This document shows, piece by piece, positions 1 to 9,396 of a stretch of DNA of 64,000 nt; position 1 is the first letter of the stretch; the number at the start of each line of letters is the position of its first letter. Both the position numbers and the translations under genes were made by a program. Source of the stretch: Sulfuricurvum sp. (lineage in GTDB: Bacteria > Campylobacterota > Campylobacteria > Campylobacterales > Sulfurimonadaceae); assembly GCF_028713855.1 (NCBI RefSeq), contig NZ_JAQTNN010000004.1, positions 62,001 to 126,000 of the forward strand, read 5' to 3'. The notes under the pieces are model-generated. The model did no database searches, was not told the DNA's origin, and worked only from the letters and a program-made list of their open reading frames with translations.

Positions 1-35
1 GTTTACACCGAACAAGGTCTAAAGTAAAAATGAAG

Positions 36-41
36 TACAAT
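36..41 (+). promoter_or_regulatory. -10 promoter element of the first gene
   Basis: TACAAT lies 17 bases before the ATG at 59, with a GAGG ribosome binding site at 51-54. No convincing -35 box is seen, as is usual for sigma-70 promoters in Campylobacterota. Confidence 0.4.
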
Positions 42-58
42 AAAAAGAAAGAGGTCTT

Positions 59-436
59 ATGAATTCCGAAAAAGTGATTTCCGGTTTTTTTATCATCCTT
101 GCCCTTACTCTGAATTTCGGGTTTGTTTACGGTGATTTTGATGTTATAGCCTATCACAGTGTGTATGAACTGGTTGCCGCTATTACGGTCAACATTATCG
201 CCACAATCATGAAATTGGGAGACAAAACCCAGACGGGGTCAGTTCTCCTTGCCACCAGTTTTGTTGCCGATTTACAACTGATCGCTGCTGCATTATTTTG
301 GGGAATCGTCAACATGACCGGTGTGATGAGCGTAGAGCTTTTTACCATCGTCGTCTCTTTGGCAGCCGGTGCATTGGTCGCCAATGTTATATCTGTCACC
401 CTCTTCGTCGGTGAAACGCTCTTACTTAAACGTTGA
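59..436 (+). CDS. small four-helix membrane protein (DUF6394-like)
   Basis: A 125-residue, almost entirely hydrophobic protein with about four predicted membrane helices (roughly residues 5-25, 33-52, 66-90 and 95-120) and very short loops. It resembles a small uncharacterised family I associate with Campylobacterota (DUF6394). No catalytic motif is visible. It sits 11 bases upstream of the K+ channel gene on the same strand, so co-transcription is likely and a role in the membrane alongside the channel is possible but unproven. Confidence 0.7.
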   Translation: MNSEKVISGFFIILALTLNFGFVYGDFDVIAYHSVYELVAAITVNIIATIMKLGDKTQTGSVLLATSFVADLQLIAAALFWGIVNMTGVMSVELFTIVVSLAAGALVANVISVTLFVGETLLLKR

Positions 437-447
437 TATACTGATCG

Positions 448-2109
448 ATGAGCAACGAATCGACCATTTGGCTTTTTTTACGAAAAATGAGGGCTCCCCT
501 CATTATCCTCAATCTCGCCCACGCTTTTCCCGTGATTCTTCTCACCCTCGTTCCCGGAACCGGAGATAACGGACAGCCTGTTTACCTCAGTTTTTTTGAT
601 GCGATGTATATCGTCGGTTATACCGCCACAACCATCGGATTCGGAGAAATTCCCTACGCATTTAGCTATCCGCAGCGTATGGTCGTGCTGCTCACTATTT
701 ATGCCACCGTACCGGCATGGATTTACGCATTGGGTTCAATCATTGCATTGTTGCAGGAAAAAACTTTTACCACTGCGATAAAAATGAATGCCTTCCGTCG
801 GAGGGTTCACCATCTCGGACAAGATTTTATCATCGTCTGCGGATATACCGATGCTGGAAAATTACTGATTGACAAAATTAACAAAGACAATCGTTACCGT
901 ATTATTGTGATCGATAAAAGCATCGAAAAAATTGAAGCGTTGCAAAGTGAAATGTATCTCCCCTCTATCCCGGCGATTGTTGCCGATGCGTCGATGACGG
1001 ATGTTTTGAAATCTTCAGGGATCGAGTCTCCCCACTGTAAATTTCTCGTAACACTTTTCGATGACGATCAACTCAACCTAAAAATCTCCGTTCGTGCCCG
1101 AATTCTGAATTCAAAGCTTTGTATTATCGCTCGTTCAGGGATCAAACAAGGGGGAGAAAATTTAGCCAATATCGGTGTCAATCATATTATCGACGCGTTC
1201 TCCATCATCGCAAAACGGATCGATTTTGCGCTCCGTTCTCCCTATCTCTTTAATCTGCTTAGCTGGGTACAGGGGGGAAATCTGCACGTTAGTAAGAGCG
1301 ATATTCTTCCTGTGGGAAAATACATCGTATGCGCTAAGGGTCGCTTCGGGAAAACGCTCCAAAATACCCTCGACAACAATCAAATCGAATACACCTATCT
1401 GGATATCAATAAAGATACCCATGAAAAGGTTTCTTCGGATCAAGATTTCTTCATTCAGGCAGGAATTATGGAAGCTGCCTGCATTATTGCCGGAACCAAC
1501 GACGATGCGATTAATCTTTCGATCGTCGCTACCGCGCGCAGTCTCAATCCCGCTATTTTTGCCATCGTTCGGGAAAATGAGCTCGAAGAGCGAAGTCTTT
1601 TTAGTAATCTCAAAGTCGATAAAATTTTTATCCTTGATCAAATTGCCGCATTGGACGGCTATAACTACATAGACCGACCGATGACGTTTAAGTTCATCAA
1701 CGAGATTTCCAAGCAGAACACAGAGATGTTTGTCGACACCCTGTTACTGATTACGAGTAAGGTCAACAAACGCCCTGCTCTCCTTGAGATGGAAATCGAT
1801 GAGCACCATATGTACGCCCTTAGCCGATATTTAACCGAAGCATCGGTAACTATTGGACAATTACTCCGGAATCCGTACCGTGACGGTGAAGATTTAGAAA
1901 TCGTTATTTTAGGACTTGAACGATCAAACGGTGATTTTATCCTCTTACCGCAGGATACTACTCTCCTTCAACCGAACGACCACATACTCTTTGCGAGTAC
2001 CCGTCCTAGTTTGGAAACGTTCCAAACTATCGTAAACCATTATTACGAACTCTATTACGTCATACACGGTGTTGAAGCGCAACGGTTCATACTCCCTTTT
2101 AAACGATGA
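448..2109 (+). CDS. potassium channel with two cytoplasmic RCK (TrkA-type) domains
   Basis: A 553-residue channel subunit. Two N-terminal membrane helices (about residues 16-36 and 78-102) flank a pore loop with the selectivity filter TIGFGE at 62-67, a variant of the usual TVGYG. The first RCK/TrkA-N Rossmann domain starts near 127 (VCGYTDAG), a second lies near 290, and a TrkA-C-like domain is at the C terminus. Proteins of this layout conduct K+ across the inner membrane and are gated by nucleotides or ions bound to the RCK domains. The stop overlaps the ATG of hrpB by four bases (ATGA), so the two genes are translationally coupled. Confidence 0.88.
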   Translation: MSNESTIWLFLRKMRAPLIILNLAHAFPVILLTLVPGTGDNGQPVYLSFFDAMYIVGYTATTIGFGEIPYAFSYPQRMVVLLTIYATVPAWIYALGSIIALLQEKTFTTAIKMNAFRRRVHHLGQDFIIVCGYTDAGKLLIDKINKDNRYRIIVIDKSIEKIEALQSEMYLPSIPAIVADASMTDVLKSSGIESPHCKFLVTLFDDDQLNLKISVRARILNSKLCIIARSGIKQGGENLANIGVNHIIDAFSIIAKRIDFALRSPYLFNLLSWVQGGNLHVSKSDILPVGKYIVCAKGRFGKTLQNTLDNNQIEYTYLDINKDTHEKVSSDQDFFIQAGIMEAACIIAGTNDDAINLSIVATARSLNPAIFAIVRENELEERSLFSNLKVDKIFILDQIAALDGYNYIDRPMTFKFINEISKQNTEMFVDTLLLITSKVNKRPALLEMEIDEHHMYALSRYLTEASVTIGQLLRNPYRDGEDLEIVILGLERSNGDFILLPQDTTLLQPNDHILFASTRPSLETFQTIVNHYYELYYVIHGVEAQRFILPFKR

Positions 2110-4616
2110 CATCTCTACCGATCTATGACGTCCTTGACGATATCCGCACCGTACTATCAAACTCAAACCGCCTTATCCTCCAAGCGCCTCCTGGAGCAGG
2201 GAAAACCACGGCTGTTCCCCTTGCTCTTTTAGATGAACCTTGGCTTAAAAACAAACAAATCATTATGCTGGAACCTCGCCGTATCGCAGCTCGAAGTGCC
2301 GCCGCACGTATGGCACATCTACTGGGGGAAAAGGTAGGGGAACGGGTCGGCTATCAAATCCGTGCCGAAAAAAAGATCAGTGATAACACCAAAATCCTCG
2401 TCGTCACCGAAGGAATTTTGACCCGAATGCTTCAAAATGATCCTTCACTCGAAAATATCGCACTCATTATCTTCGATGAATTCCATGAACGTCATCTCCA
2501 CAGCGATCTCTCCCTCGCTTTTGCTCTACAATCTCAGGAATTTTTACGAGATGATCTGAAAATTTTGGTGATGTCGGCGACACTCGATACCGATTCTTTA
2601 CAAACTTTAATGGATAACCCTCCTCTCATTAGAAGTGAAGGTCGAAGCTATCCGATTACTGTCGAATACATGCCGCCCTCTTCTCCTCCCGTAGAACCCA
2701 AAAAAATCGTCCCTGCACTTGTAAGTCTCCTCCAAAACATTATCGTCAATGAAACAGGAAGTATCCTCGTCTTTTTACCCGGAACACGTGAAATCAAAAT
2801 GGTTGAAACGTCGATGAAAGAGCTTTGCCGTTCGATGGATATCATTATCGCTGCGCTGTATGGCGAACTTTCCAAAGAGGTGCAAGAGCGAGCCGTTGCC
2901 CCCACAGAAAAACGCAAAATCGTCCTCGCCACCAACATCGCCGAAACGAGCCTCACTATCGAGGGTATCACTATCGTCGTCGATTCAGGATTGGAAAAAG
3001 TACTCACCTTTGACCCACGCAGCGGTATGGAACGGCTTATTACACAGAAAATTTCCCGTGCCTCAGCCGATCAGCGTGCCGGACGTGCCGGACGACTCAG
3101 TGCAGGAAAATGTTACCGCCTATGGAGCGCAACCGGACATCATGCCCTCACACCCCATAAAGAACCGGAAATTCGTCTTTGTGACCTCACACCGCTCTCT
3201 CTGGAACTGGGTGCTTGGGGAGATTCGGAACTCTCATGGATTACACCCCCTCCGGTAAAAGCACTCGAACACGGCAACGTATTGCTGCACCGCTTGGGTG
3301 CTACCGATCTCAAAGGTGCAATCACCCCGCACGGTAAAGCAATGATGGGTTTAGGAGTTCATCCCCGCTTAGCCCATATGATGATTATCGGACGAACTTT
3401 GGGTTATGAGAGTGAGGCCATCTTGCTCGCATCATTGCTCAACGAACGGGATCTCTTTTCTAGAAGCGGGAGCCGATCTTCCGATATGCGAGAGCGTTTT
3501 TGGGCTTTATCGGATTACATACGCGGAAAAGGGATCGCTTCAGAACTAACCGAGAGTGCTGAAATGATCTTAAAAACCGCACGGGAACTCTCAGGGCGTT
3601 TAACGACATCGCTTCGATTATCGCCTGACTTTCCCTCCTCTATGATCGCCCTCTTACTCGCCCTCGCGTATCCCGACCGTATCGCCCGTTTACGTACACC
3701 TAAAGGGGAAAAATACCTCCTCTGCAATGGCAAGGAGGCGATTTTATCCCACGAAGATGATTTGCACGGCGAAGAATGGCTCGTCGTCTCCGAGAGTGAC
3801 GGGGATTCCACCATGGCTCGAATCTATCGGTGTGCACCGCTGGATATCGCTCTCTTAGAAATTCATGCACCTGAACTCTTTGAGAGTGAAGAAGTAATAG
3901 TATGGAACAACGAGTTAAAACGGGTCGAAGCCAGAGAGGTTCGCCGTATCGGAGCCATCATCATCGAATCGCATCCACTTGCCAATCCCAATGCGAGAAA
4001 GATTAAACAAACACTCTTGGAAGCGATAGGCACTCACGGATTAGAGGCTCTGGTCTGGTCACCTTCCGCACTCTCACTACGCCACCGTCTCCAAGCCCTG
4101 CACTATCATTCTCCGGATGGTTCATTCGGCGATTTTAGCGACGAAGCCCTCATAGGTTCTTTGGAAACATGGCTTTTGCCTCACATCACGACCCAAAGCT
4201 CATTCCGAGACTGCGAATCCCTCGATCTGTACGCGATTCTTTCAACACAACTGACGTGGGAGGAGACAAAGCGGTTAAATACCCTCTTACCAACTCATTT
4301 TACCACCCCGACCGGAAGTTCTATCGTACTCGATTATTCCGATCCCGAAGCGATCGTTTTGGCGGTACGGATTCAGGAAGTTTTCGGGCTGAGTGAACAC
4401 CCGGGCATCATGGAGGGAAAAATACCGCTACTGATACATCTGCTCTCTCCTGCACGCCGTCCGATACAAGTAACGCGTGATTTGGTCGGATTTTGGAACG
4501 GTTCGTACAGTGATGTCAAAAAAGAGCTAAAAGGGAGATACCCAAAACATTACTGGCCGGATGATCCGCGCAATGCCGTGGCGACAAGCAGAACGAAAAA
4601 GTATATGGGGAGTTAA
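2106..4616 (+). CDS. hrpB: ATP-dependent RNA helicase HrpB
   Basis: An 836-residue DEAH-type helicase, near the usual HrpB length of 800-850. Visible motifs in order: Walker A APPGAGKTT at 27-35, the DEFH box near 122, MSATLD (motif III), and QRAGRAGR (motif VI), followed by the long HrpB-specific C-terminal region. The family unwinds RNA using ATP; the physiological role of HrpB is poorly defined. It is coupled to the K+ channel gene by ATGA overlap and ends at a strong inverted repeat that separates it from the convergent recR. Confidence 0.93.
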   Translation: MTSLPIYDVLDDIRTVLSNSNRLILQAPPGAGKTTAVPLALLDEPWLKNKQIIMLEPRRIAARSAAARMAHLLGEKVGERVGYQIRAEKKISDNTKILVVTEGILTRMLQNDPSLENIALIIFDEFHERHLHSDLSLAFALQSQEFLRDDLKILVMSATLDTDSLQTLMDNPPLIRSEGRSYPITVEYMPPSSPPVEPKKIVPALVSLLQNIIVNETGSILVFLPGTREIKMVETSMKELCRSMDIIIAALYGELSKEVQERAVAPTEKRKIVLATNIAETSLTIEGITIVVDSGLEKVLTFDPRSGMERLITQKISRASADQRAGRAGRLSAGKCYRLWSATGHHALTPHKEPEIRLCDLTPLSLELGAWGDSELSWITPPPVKALEHGNVLLHRLGATDLKGAITPHGKAMMGLGVHPRLAHMMIIGRTLGYESEAILLASLLNERDLFSRSGSRSSDMRERFWALSDYIRGKGIASELTESAEMILKTARELSGRLTTSLRLSPDFPSSMIALLLALAYPDRIARLRTPKGEKYLLCNGKEAILSHEDDLHGEEWLVVSESDGDSTMARIYRCAPLDIALLEIHAPELFESEEVIVWNNELKRVEAREVRRIGAIIIESHPLANPNARKIKQTLLEAIGTHGLEALVWSPSALSLRHRLQALHYHSPDGSFGDFSDEALIGSLETWLLPHITTQSSFRDCESLDLYAILSTQLTWEETKRLNTLLPTHFTTPTGSSIVLDYSDPEAIVLAVRIQEVFGLSEHPGIMEGKIPLLIHLLSPARRPIQVTRDLVGFWNGSYSDVKKELKGRYPKHYWPDDPRNAVATSRTKKYMGS

Positions 4617-4632
4617 CTTTACCCGTTCGTGG

Positions 4633-4673
4633 TGAGCTTGTCGAACCATGAGCATCACCCTTCGACAAGCTCA
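4633..4673. repeat. long inverted repeat (REP-like) between convergent hrpB and recR
   Basis: Perfect 13-bp arms TGAGCTTGTCGAA (4633-4645) and TTCGACAAGCTCA (4661-4673) around a 15-base loop, flanked by more partial complementarity (4625-4682). The motif CTTCGACAAGCTCAGGG is a palindromic extragenic repeat I recognise from many unrelated proteobacterial genomes. Here it lies just after the hrpB stop and just before the recR stop, where it could act as a two-way transcription stop. Confidence 0.75.
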
Positions 4674-4699
4674 GGGCGAGCGGGACTATATTGATGCTC

Positions 4700-5269
4700 T
4701 TAAATACTCACCCGATCTTCCATCGCTTTGGTCAGGGAGAGGATATCGACGTTTTCCAAACTCACCCCCGTCGGAACCCCCTGAGCGATTCGGCTGAAAC
4801 GGACATCGCACGTGCTCAGTTTGTCTTCGATGTAGAGCATTACCCCTTGATTTGCGATAGAGGGAGTCAGGGCGAAAATAATCTCTTTTATCCCGCTTTG
4901 AACGACACCGCGCAAATGTGCGAGGTCGAGTTCTTCAAGAGAATCGAGGACAAAATAACGCCCGTCAAAAAGGGCATTCTCTTCAAACGTCAAAATATCT
5001 TTAGCGTTTTCGACGATACAGAGGATTTCATGATTTCGCCGTTCGTCACTGCAAATCGCACACAGTTCATCTTCGCTCAGCCCGCCGCACGATCGGCATT
5101 TTTTCAGCGAAGTAATCGCATTTTCGATAGCATGGGCGAGTTTGAGCGCACCAAAACTGTCATGCATCACCATATGATACGCTAGACGTGTAGCGGATTT
5201 TTGTCCGATAGTCGGAAGTTGCTGCAATGCATCGACAAGGCGGTTAAATTTCTCTAGGGAACGTTTCAT
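4700..5269 (-). CDS. recR: recombination mediator RecR
   Basis: A 189-residue protein, slightly shorter than the usual 200. N-terminal helix-hairpin-helix (LPTIGQKSATRLA, about 18-30), a four-cysteine zinc finger (Cys58, 61, 70, 73), then a Toprim domain beginning ILCIVENAKD near 82. RecR works with RecO to load RecA onto SSB-coated single-stranded DNA at gaps. A RecO-like protein is encoded at 35921, so both mediators are in this window. It is a single gene convergent with hrpB. Confidence 0.95.
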   Translation of the reverse strand: MKRSLEKFNRLVDALQQLPTIGQKSATRLAYHMVMHDSFGALKLAHAIENAITSLKKCRSCGGLSEDELCAICSDERRNHEILCIVENAKDILTFEENALFDGRYFVLDSLEELDLAHLRGVVQSGIKEIIFALTPSIANQGVMLYIEDKLSTCDVRFSRIAQGVPTGVSLENVDILSLTKAMEDRVSI

Positions 5270-5348
5270 GGACGTATTGTAGCAAAGCTTGTTCCAAAAA
5301 TAGTTTAGTCTTTATGACTCAATTAAGCTAACACTCTTTTTGACATGG

Positions 5349-5354
5349 TATAAT
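5349..5354 (+). promoter_or_regulatory. -10 promoter element of dnaJ
   Basis: Perfect TATAAT 31 bases before the dnaJ start. A TTGACA at 5340-5345 is too close to serve as its -35. No CIRCE-type inverted repeat is visible nearby. Confidence 0.6.
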
Positions 5355-5385
5355 TGCGCGAAAAATATGTTTTTGGAGTCAATGC

Positions 5386-6501
5386 GTGGAAAATTTGAGT
5401 TATTATGAAATTTTAGAAGTCACTAAAAATGCTAACGGTGATGAGATAAAAAAAGCCTATCGTAAAATGGCGAAACTGTACCATCCTGACCGTAATCCGG
5501 GTGATGAAAGTGCAGAACATAAATTCAAACTTTGTAATGAAGCGTATCAAGTCCTAAGCGACGATCAACAACGCTCGGTTTATGACCGTTACGGGAAAGA
5601 GGGTCTCCAAGGCGGTGGCGGTCGTAGAAGCAGCGGCGGCTTTGACGATCTCGGAAGTATCTTCGAAGAGATGTTTAACGGTTTTGGCGGAGGCGGCCGT
5701 AAACAATCCCGTGCGGCAGCGGATAAATTCCCTCTCGATATGGGTGTTGAGATGCGCGTCAGCTTCAAAGAAGCGGTTTTCGGATGCGAAAAAGAGGTCA
5801 CTTTTACGACTAAAAGTTCATGCAAAACCTGTAAAGGAACCGGTGCCAAAGAGGGGAAAGTCACAAGCTGTAGCCAATGTGGCGGCAAAGGACAGGTATA
5901 TGTGCGCCAAGGGTTTATGACCTTCTCACAAACCTGCCCTGCGTGTCATGGTGAAGGAACTATGGCGAGTGAGAAATGCGGTGATTGTAAAGGCAAAAGC
6001 TACACAGAGACCAAAGAGAGCGTCACGATCAAAGTCCCTGCCGGAATCGATACCGGTAACCGTTTACGGGTATCAGGACGAGGGAATACGGGTAAAAGCG
6101 GTGTGAGAGGTGATATGTACGTGACCTTCGAAGTGGAAGAAGACAGCCACTTTATCCGTAACGGCAACGACATCTATCTCGAAGTTCCGGTATTCTTTAC
6201 CCAAGCGGTTTTAGGTGAGGACATTACGATCCCATCATTAAACGGCGAAGTGACCTTAGAACTCGAAACGGGAACCAAAGACGGACAGCAATATCGTTTC
6301 CGAGGTGAAGGGATTGCCGATGTCCACGGACGAGGAAAAGGGGATTTGATCGCTCAAATCCACCTCACTTACCCTAACCGTCTGAATGCCTCACAAGAGG
6401 AACTTTTGCAAAAGCTCCAAGAGAGTTTCGGTATCGAATCCAAGCCGCATGAGAGTTTGTTTGAATCAACCTTTGAAAAAGTAAAAGGGTGGTTTAAATA
6501 A
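5386..6501 (+). CDS. dnaJ: chaperone protein DnaJ (Hsp40)
   Basis: A 371-residue, full-length DnaJ. J domain with the HPD motif ([10 protein letters not shown]) near 33-42, a Gly/Phe-rich linker (about 75-105), a zinc-binding region with four CxxCxGxG-type motifs ([32 protein letters not shown]; the last lacks the final Gly), then C-terminal substrate-binding domains. It stimulates the DnaK ATPase and delivers unfolded clients. The start is GTG at 5386 with GGAG at 5375-5378. It has its own promoter and no dnaK or grpE beside it. Confidence 0.97.
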   Translation: MENLSYYEILEVTKNANGDEIKKAYRKMAKLYHPDRNPGDESAEHKFKLCNEAYQVLSDDQQRSVYDRYGKEGLQGGGGRRSSGGFDDLGSIFEEMFNGFGGGGRKQSRAAADKFPLDMGVEMRVSFKEAVFGCEKEVTFTTKSSCKTCKGTGAKEGKVTSCSQCGGKGQVYVRQGFMTFSQTCPACHGEGTMASEKCGDCKGKSYTETKESVTIKVPAGIDTGNRLRVSGRGNTGKSGVRGDMYVTFEVEEDSHFIRNGNDIYLEVPVFFTQAVLGEDITIPSLNGEVTLELETGTKDGQQYRFRGEGIADVHGRGKGDLIAQIHLTYPNRLNASQEELLQKLQESFGIESKPHESLFESTFEKVKGWFK

Positions 6502-6518
6502 ACTGCCGCTAATATTAA

Positions 6519-6524
6519 TATAAT
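6519..6524 (+). promoter_or_regulatory. -10 promoter element of the HD-GYP sensor gene
   Basis: TATAAT in an AT-rich 50-base gap after dnaJ, 28 bases before the ATG at 6552. A GGAAGGG ribosome binding site lies at 6541-6547. Confidence 0.55.
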
Positions 6525-6551
6525 TAATAGTATTTTATTTGGAAGGGTGTT

Positions 6552-8291
6552 ATGAAATCAGAAAAAAAACAACTTTCCAAAATATTTATCATTGTCGGAG
6601 TGTCATGGACCTTTTTTATTGCTCTGATGATCATTTATTTAACCTACCAAAAATATCAGCAAGTCCAAGCGCTTGCGCTCCTCGAAGCTAAAACCAGTAT
6701 CAATAAAGATATTGCCTACCGCAAATGGGTAGCTACTCACGGCGGTGTTTACGTCCCCATCTCCAAAGAGACGCAGCCTAATCCTTATCTCAAAGTCAAA
6801 AATCGTGACCTCAATACTACTACAGGTCTCCAATTAACCCTAATCAATCCTGCCTATGCCCTGCGTCAGATGACAGAGCAATACAGTTCTCTTTACGGTA
6901 TCAAAAGCCATTTATCCAGTGATAAGTTCATTAATCCTAAGAATGCTCCTGATGCATGGGAAAAGCAGTCGCTTCAATCCCTTCTTAAAACCAAACAGGA
7001 TGTGTATAAATTTCATACCATCAACAACCAAAAATACCTTAGTTATATGACGCCTTTCTTAGTCAAAGAAGAGTGTATGAAATGCCATGGTGAGCAAGGA
7101 TACCATATCGGAGACATCAGAGGTGCCTTAACGATTACTCTCCCGATGGATCGATATGATGATGTCTTTTTCAAAGGGCTTATCACTACTATCATCATTT
7201 TACTATGGGTATGGATATTGGGACTGGTAAGTTTTAGATGGGGATATCGTTCCTCCTCTTCGCATATTCAAGAAAAAATAGACTTGTATGAGCAAAACCT
7301 TTTTTCCCTTGTTTCACTTATTGAACAAAGAGACAATTACACTGCCGGCCACGGACAACGAGTAGGTGAGTATTCACGGCTTATTGCGGCACAAATGGGG
7401 TTGTCGCATTCTCAGCAGGATGAACTGTACCGGGCAGGAGCTCTTCATGATATCGGTAAAGTAGCTATCCCCGATTCCATCTTGCTTAAACCCGGAGCAC
7501 TGCAACCGATCGAGCGAGTCTTGATCGAAGAGCATGTCAATGCAGGGTACAATCTGTTGAAGAGGGTCGATATATTTGCTGCTATCGCTGAAATCGTCCG
7601 ATATCATCATGAACGTATTGACGGCAGCGGATATCCGAATAAACTTTTCGGAGATAGCATACCGCTTACTTCACAAATCATGGCGGTAGCGGATTGTTTT
7701 GACGCTATGACTACCAACCGTATCTACAAAGCCCGAAAATCCTTAAATGAAGCATTAATGGAACTTACTTCAGTAAGAGGCATCAAATTTCGTGCCGATA
7801 TCATTGATGCCGCCTTGATTGCTCTTGCAAAGATTTCCCTCGAAGCCAATCATTCACAGCGTCCTACAACACTGTTAGAAATGGAACGCTTCTCCTATTT
7901 TTACAAAGACTCTCTAACCGGTATTTATACCTATGCCTATCTCAATTTTCTCTTTTTTGAGCCTGATTTCGATCAATATAAACAATTATGGTTGGTAAAT
8001 CTAGGGAATATCAGTCAGTTCAATAAAGCATACGGATGGGAAAAAGGGGATGATTTGCTCAAACATTACGCACAAATGCTGCAAGAGTATTATCCGCAAC
8101 TCCCCGTCATTCGCTTTCAAGGAGATGACTTTATTATCTTTCGTAAGGATGATAAAGTACCTCAAATCGAGGATTTGTATGCGCATTGGTTAAAAGAGGT
8201 AGGGATCACCGTTACCGTATCTATTATTACTTTAGATAAAGAGACAGTTAGGAATTTAGAGACCTTGCAATCACGTTTAGCCAAGCGCTAA
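6552..8291 (+). CDS. heme-type sensor HD-GYP phosphodiesterase with degenerate GGDEF domain
   Basis: A 579-residue membrane signalling protein. A membrane helix at about 10-32 is followed by a periplasmic DUF3365 (Tll0287-like) sensor domain with the signatures HGGVYVP and CMKCHG, a CxxCH c-type heme site. A second helix lies near 212-232. The cytoplasmic part has an HD-GYP domain (GHGQRVGEYSRL, HDIGK, HHERIDGSGYP), the class that hydrolyses cyclic di-GMP. A C-terminal GGDEF-like domain has QGDDF in place of the signature, so it is probably not a cyclase. The sensor likely responds to redox state or a gas through heme. Its neighbour is a PilZ c-di-GMP receptor; the ccsBA gene about 1.1 kb further on makes the heme-attachment machine it would need. 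Confidence 0.88.
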   Translation: MKSEKKQLSKIFIIVGVSWTFFIALMIIYLTYQKYQQVQALALLEAKTSINKDIAYRKWVATHGGVYVPISKETQPNPYLKVKNRDLNTTTGLQLTLINPAYALRQMTEQYSSLYGIKSHLSSDKFINPKNAPDAWEKQSLQSLLKTKQDVYKFHTINNQKYLSYMTPFLVKEECMKCHGEQGYHIGDIRGALTITLPMDRYDDVFFKGLITTIIILLWVWILGLVSFRWGYRSSSSHIQEKIDLYEQNLFSLVSLIEQRDNYTAGHGQRVGEYSRLIAAQMGLSHSQQDELYRAGALHDIGKVAIPDSILLKPGALQPIERVLIEEHVNAGYNLLKRVDIFAAIAEIVRYHHERIDGSGYPNKLFGDSIPLTSQIMAVADCFDAMTTNRIYKARKSLNEALMELTSVRGIKFRADIIDAALIALAKISLEANHSQRPTTLLEMERFSYFYKDSLTGIYTYAYLNFLFFEPDFDQYKQLWLVNLGNISQFNKAYGWEKGDDLLKHYAQMLQEYYPQLPVIRFQGDDFIIFRKDDKVPQIEDLYAHWLKEVGITVTVSIITLDKETVRNLETLQSRLAKR

Positions 8292-8294
8292 ACG

Positions 8295-9395
8295 CTAAAT
8301 AGTCCATTCAACAGCAGAGTCTGTACTAGGCGTCGAAATCATCTGTACAAAAGTACGTACTTCTTTGATGAGGTGAAGCTGTTTTTCATTCAGCCATTCC
8401 CGTAATAAACTGCCATTGTGCAAATCATACCCGATACTAAATGCCGCCTTCATTTGGGTACCTGAACCCAAAGCAATCGAATAAAGCCAAACCGCTTTAA
8501 TCACTATTTTTGTATTCGATAGATGCAATTCTGCCTCAAGCGTTTTCCCTTTTACCGACGATAATGCAAGCAAAAGTGCCCCATTATCTGTCTGAATAGA
8601 TGAACCCTTTTCCGAGATATCATGCAGTGAAGAACTATATTTTTTACCGTTGATGAAGATAATCATCTGGTCTTCCGAAGATACCCCATATCGTATAACT
8701 TGACGAAGGTGAAAACTGCTGTTCACGATTTGGAGGCTGTTAAGCCATACGACTGACTGTGTCAGATCATACTTCAAAACCTCTCCAGCAACCATTTTAT
8801 CCCGTCGATTTCCAATCAGCCATTGAATCCCGATTTGTGCGGCTGAAAGTTGTTTTTTCTCCACTTTGATCGCGATTTCGCCTTCATGGGCATGAACAAT
8901 AAGACAATCTGCTTTAATCGGAATCCCTTTGTATAAAACCACCGAAGGAATAGTAAGATTTTTCCAATTTCCAAACGCTTTGTTCAATAACGCATGTTCA
9001 TCCTGTTGTTGTTTGGAAGCGGATGAGAGATTGTTTGCACACATTTGGCGCAAGGAACGTGTATCATCGACCATTTTAATTGATTCATCGCTTATACGGA
9101 CTATAACGAAAATATCAATATTATCAACATGTTGCCGATCAATTTGTAAGAGTCGATCATGATAAAGAAAAAGTTCAGTGAAGGAGAAAAAATCGCAAAG
9201 AGATTCATGTGAAGCATTTTCAACGCCCACCATATCCCCTAGAATTTGGATAACTTCATCACTCCCTAAATTTTGGAGCAATAAAATACTTCGTAGATGA
9301 TCATTGACAAAAAAAAGTTGCTTATCTTTAAAAAACATCACCCCGATAGGGAGATGTTTATACGCGTTAAAAAGTTCTTTTAACGCTTCTGTCAT
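8295..9395 (-). CDS. PilZ-domain c-di-GMP receptor with N-terminal PAS-like region
   Basis: About 366 residues, soluble. The N-terminal 90 residues look PAS-like (GVMFFKDKQLFFVNDHLRSI). The C-terminal third carries both halves of the PilZ cyclic-di-GMP binding signature: RxxxR (LRQVIRYGV) and, about 24 residues on, DxSxxG (DISEKG). I use the ATG at 9393-9395, which clears the ccsBA stop; a TTG at 9425 would add ten residues and overlap it. Neither start has a good Shine-Dalgarno. It is convergent with the HD-GYP gene, three bases apart. The middle section is not recognised. Confidence 0.75.
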   Translation of the reverse strand: MTEALKELFNAYKHLPIGVMFFKDKQLFFVNDHLRSILLLQNLGSDEVIQILGDMVGVENASHESLCDFFSFTELFLYHDRLLQIDRQHVDNIDIFVIVRISDESIKMVDDTRSLRQMCANNLSSASKQQQDEHALLNKAFGNWKNLTIPSVVLYKGIPIKADCLIVHAHEGEIAIKVEKKQLSAAQIGIQWLIGNRRDKMVAGEVLKYDLTQSVVWLNSLQIVNSSFHLRQVIRYGVSSEDQMIIFINGKKYSSSLHDISEKGSSIQTDNGALLLALSSVKGKTLEAELHLSNTKIVIKAVWLYSIALGSGTQMKAAFSIGYDLHNGSLLREWLNEKQLHLIKEVRTFVQMISTPSTDSAVEWTI

Positions 9396-9396
9396 A

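Noticed and set aside
1162-1641. 159-codon minus-strand ORF
   Set aside because: Antisense shadow of the K+ channel gene with no motif or ribosome binding site.
4691-5185. 164-codon plus-strand ORF
   Set aside because: Lies antisense to recR, whose motifs are clear.
5270-5385. CIRCE/HrcA operator upstream of dnaJ
   Set aside because: CTAACACTC resembles one half site, but the inverted half is absent.
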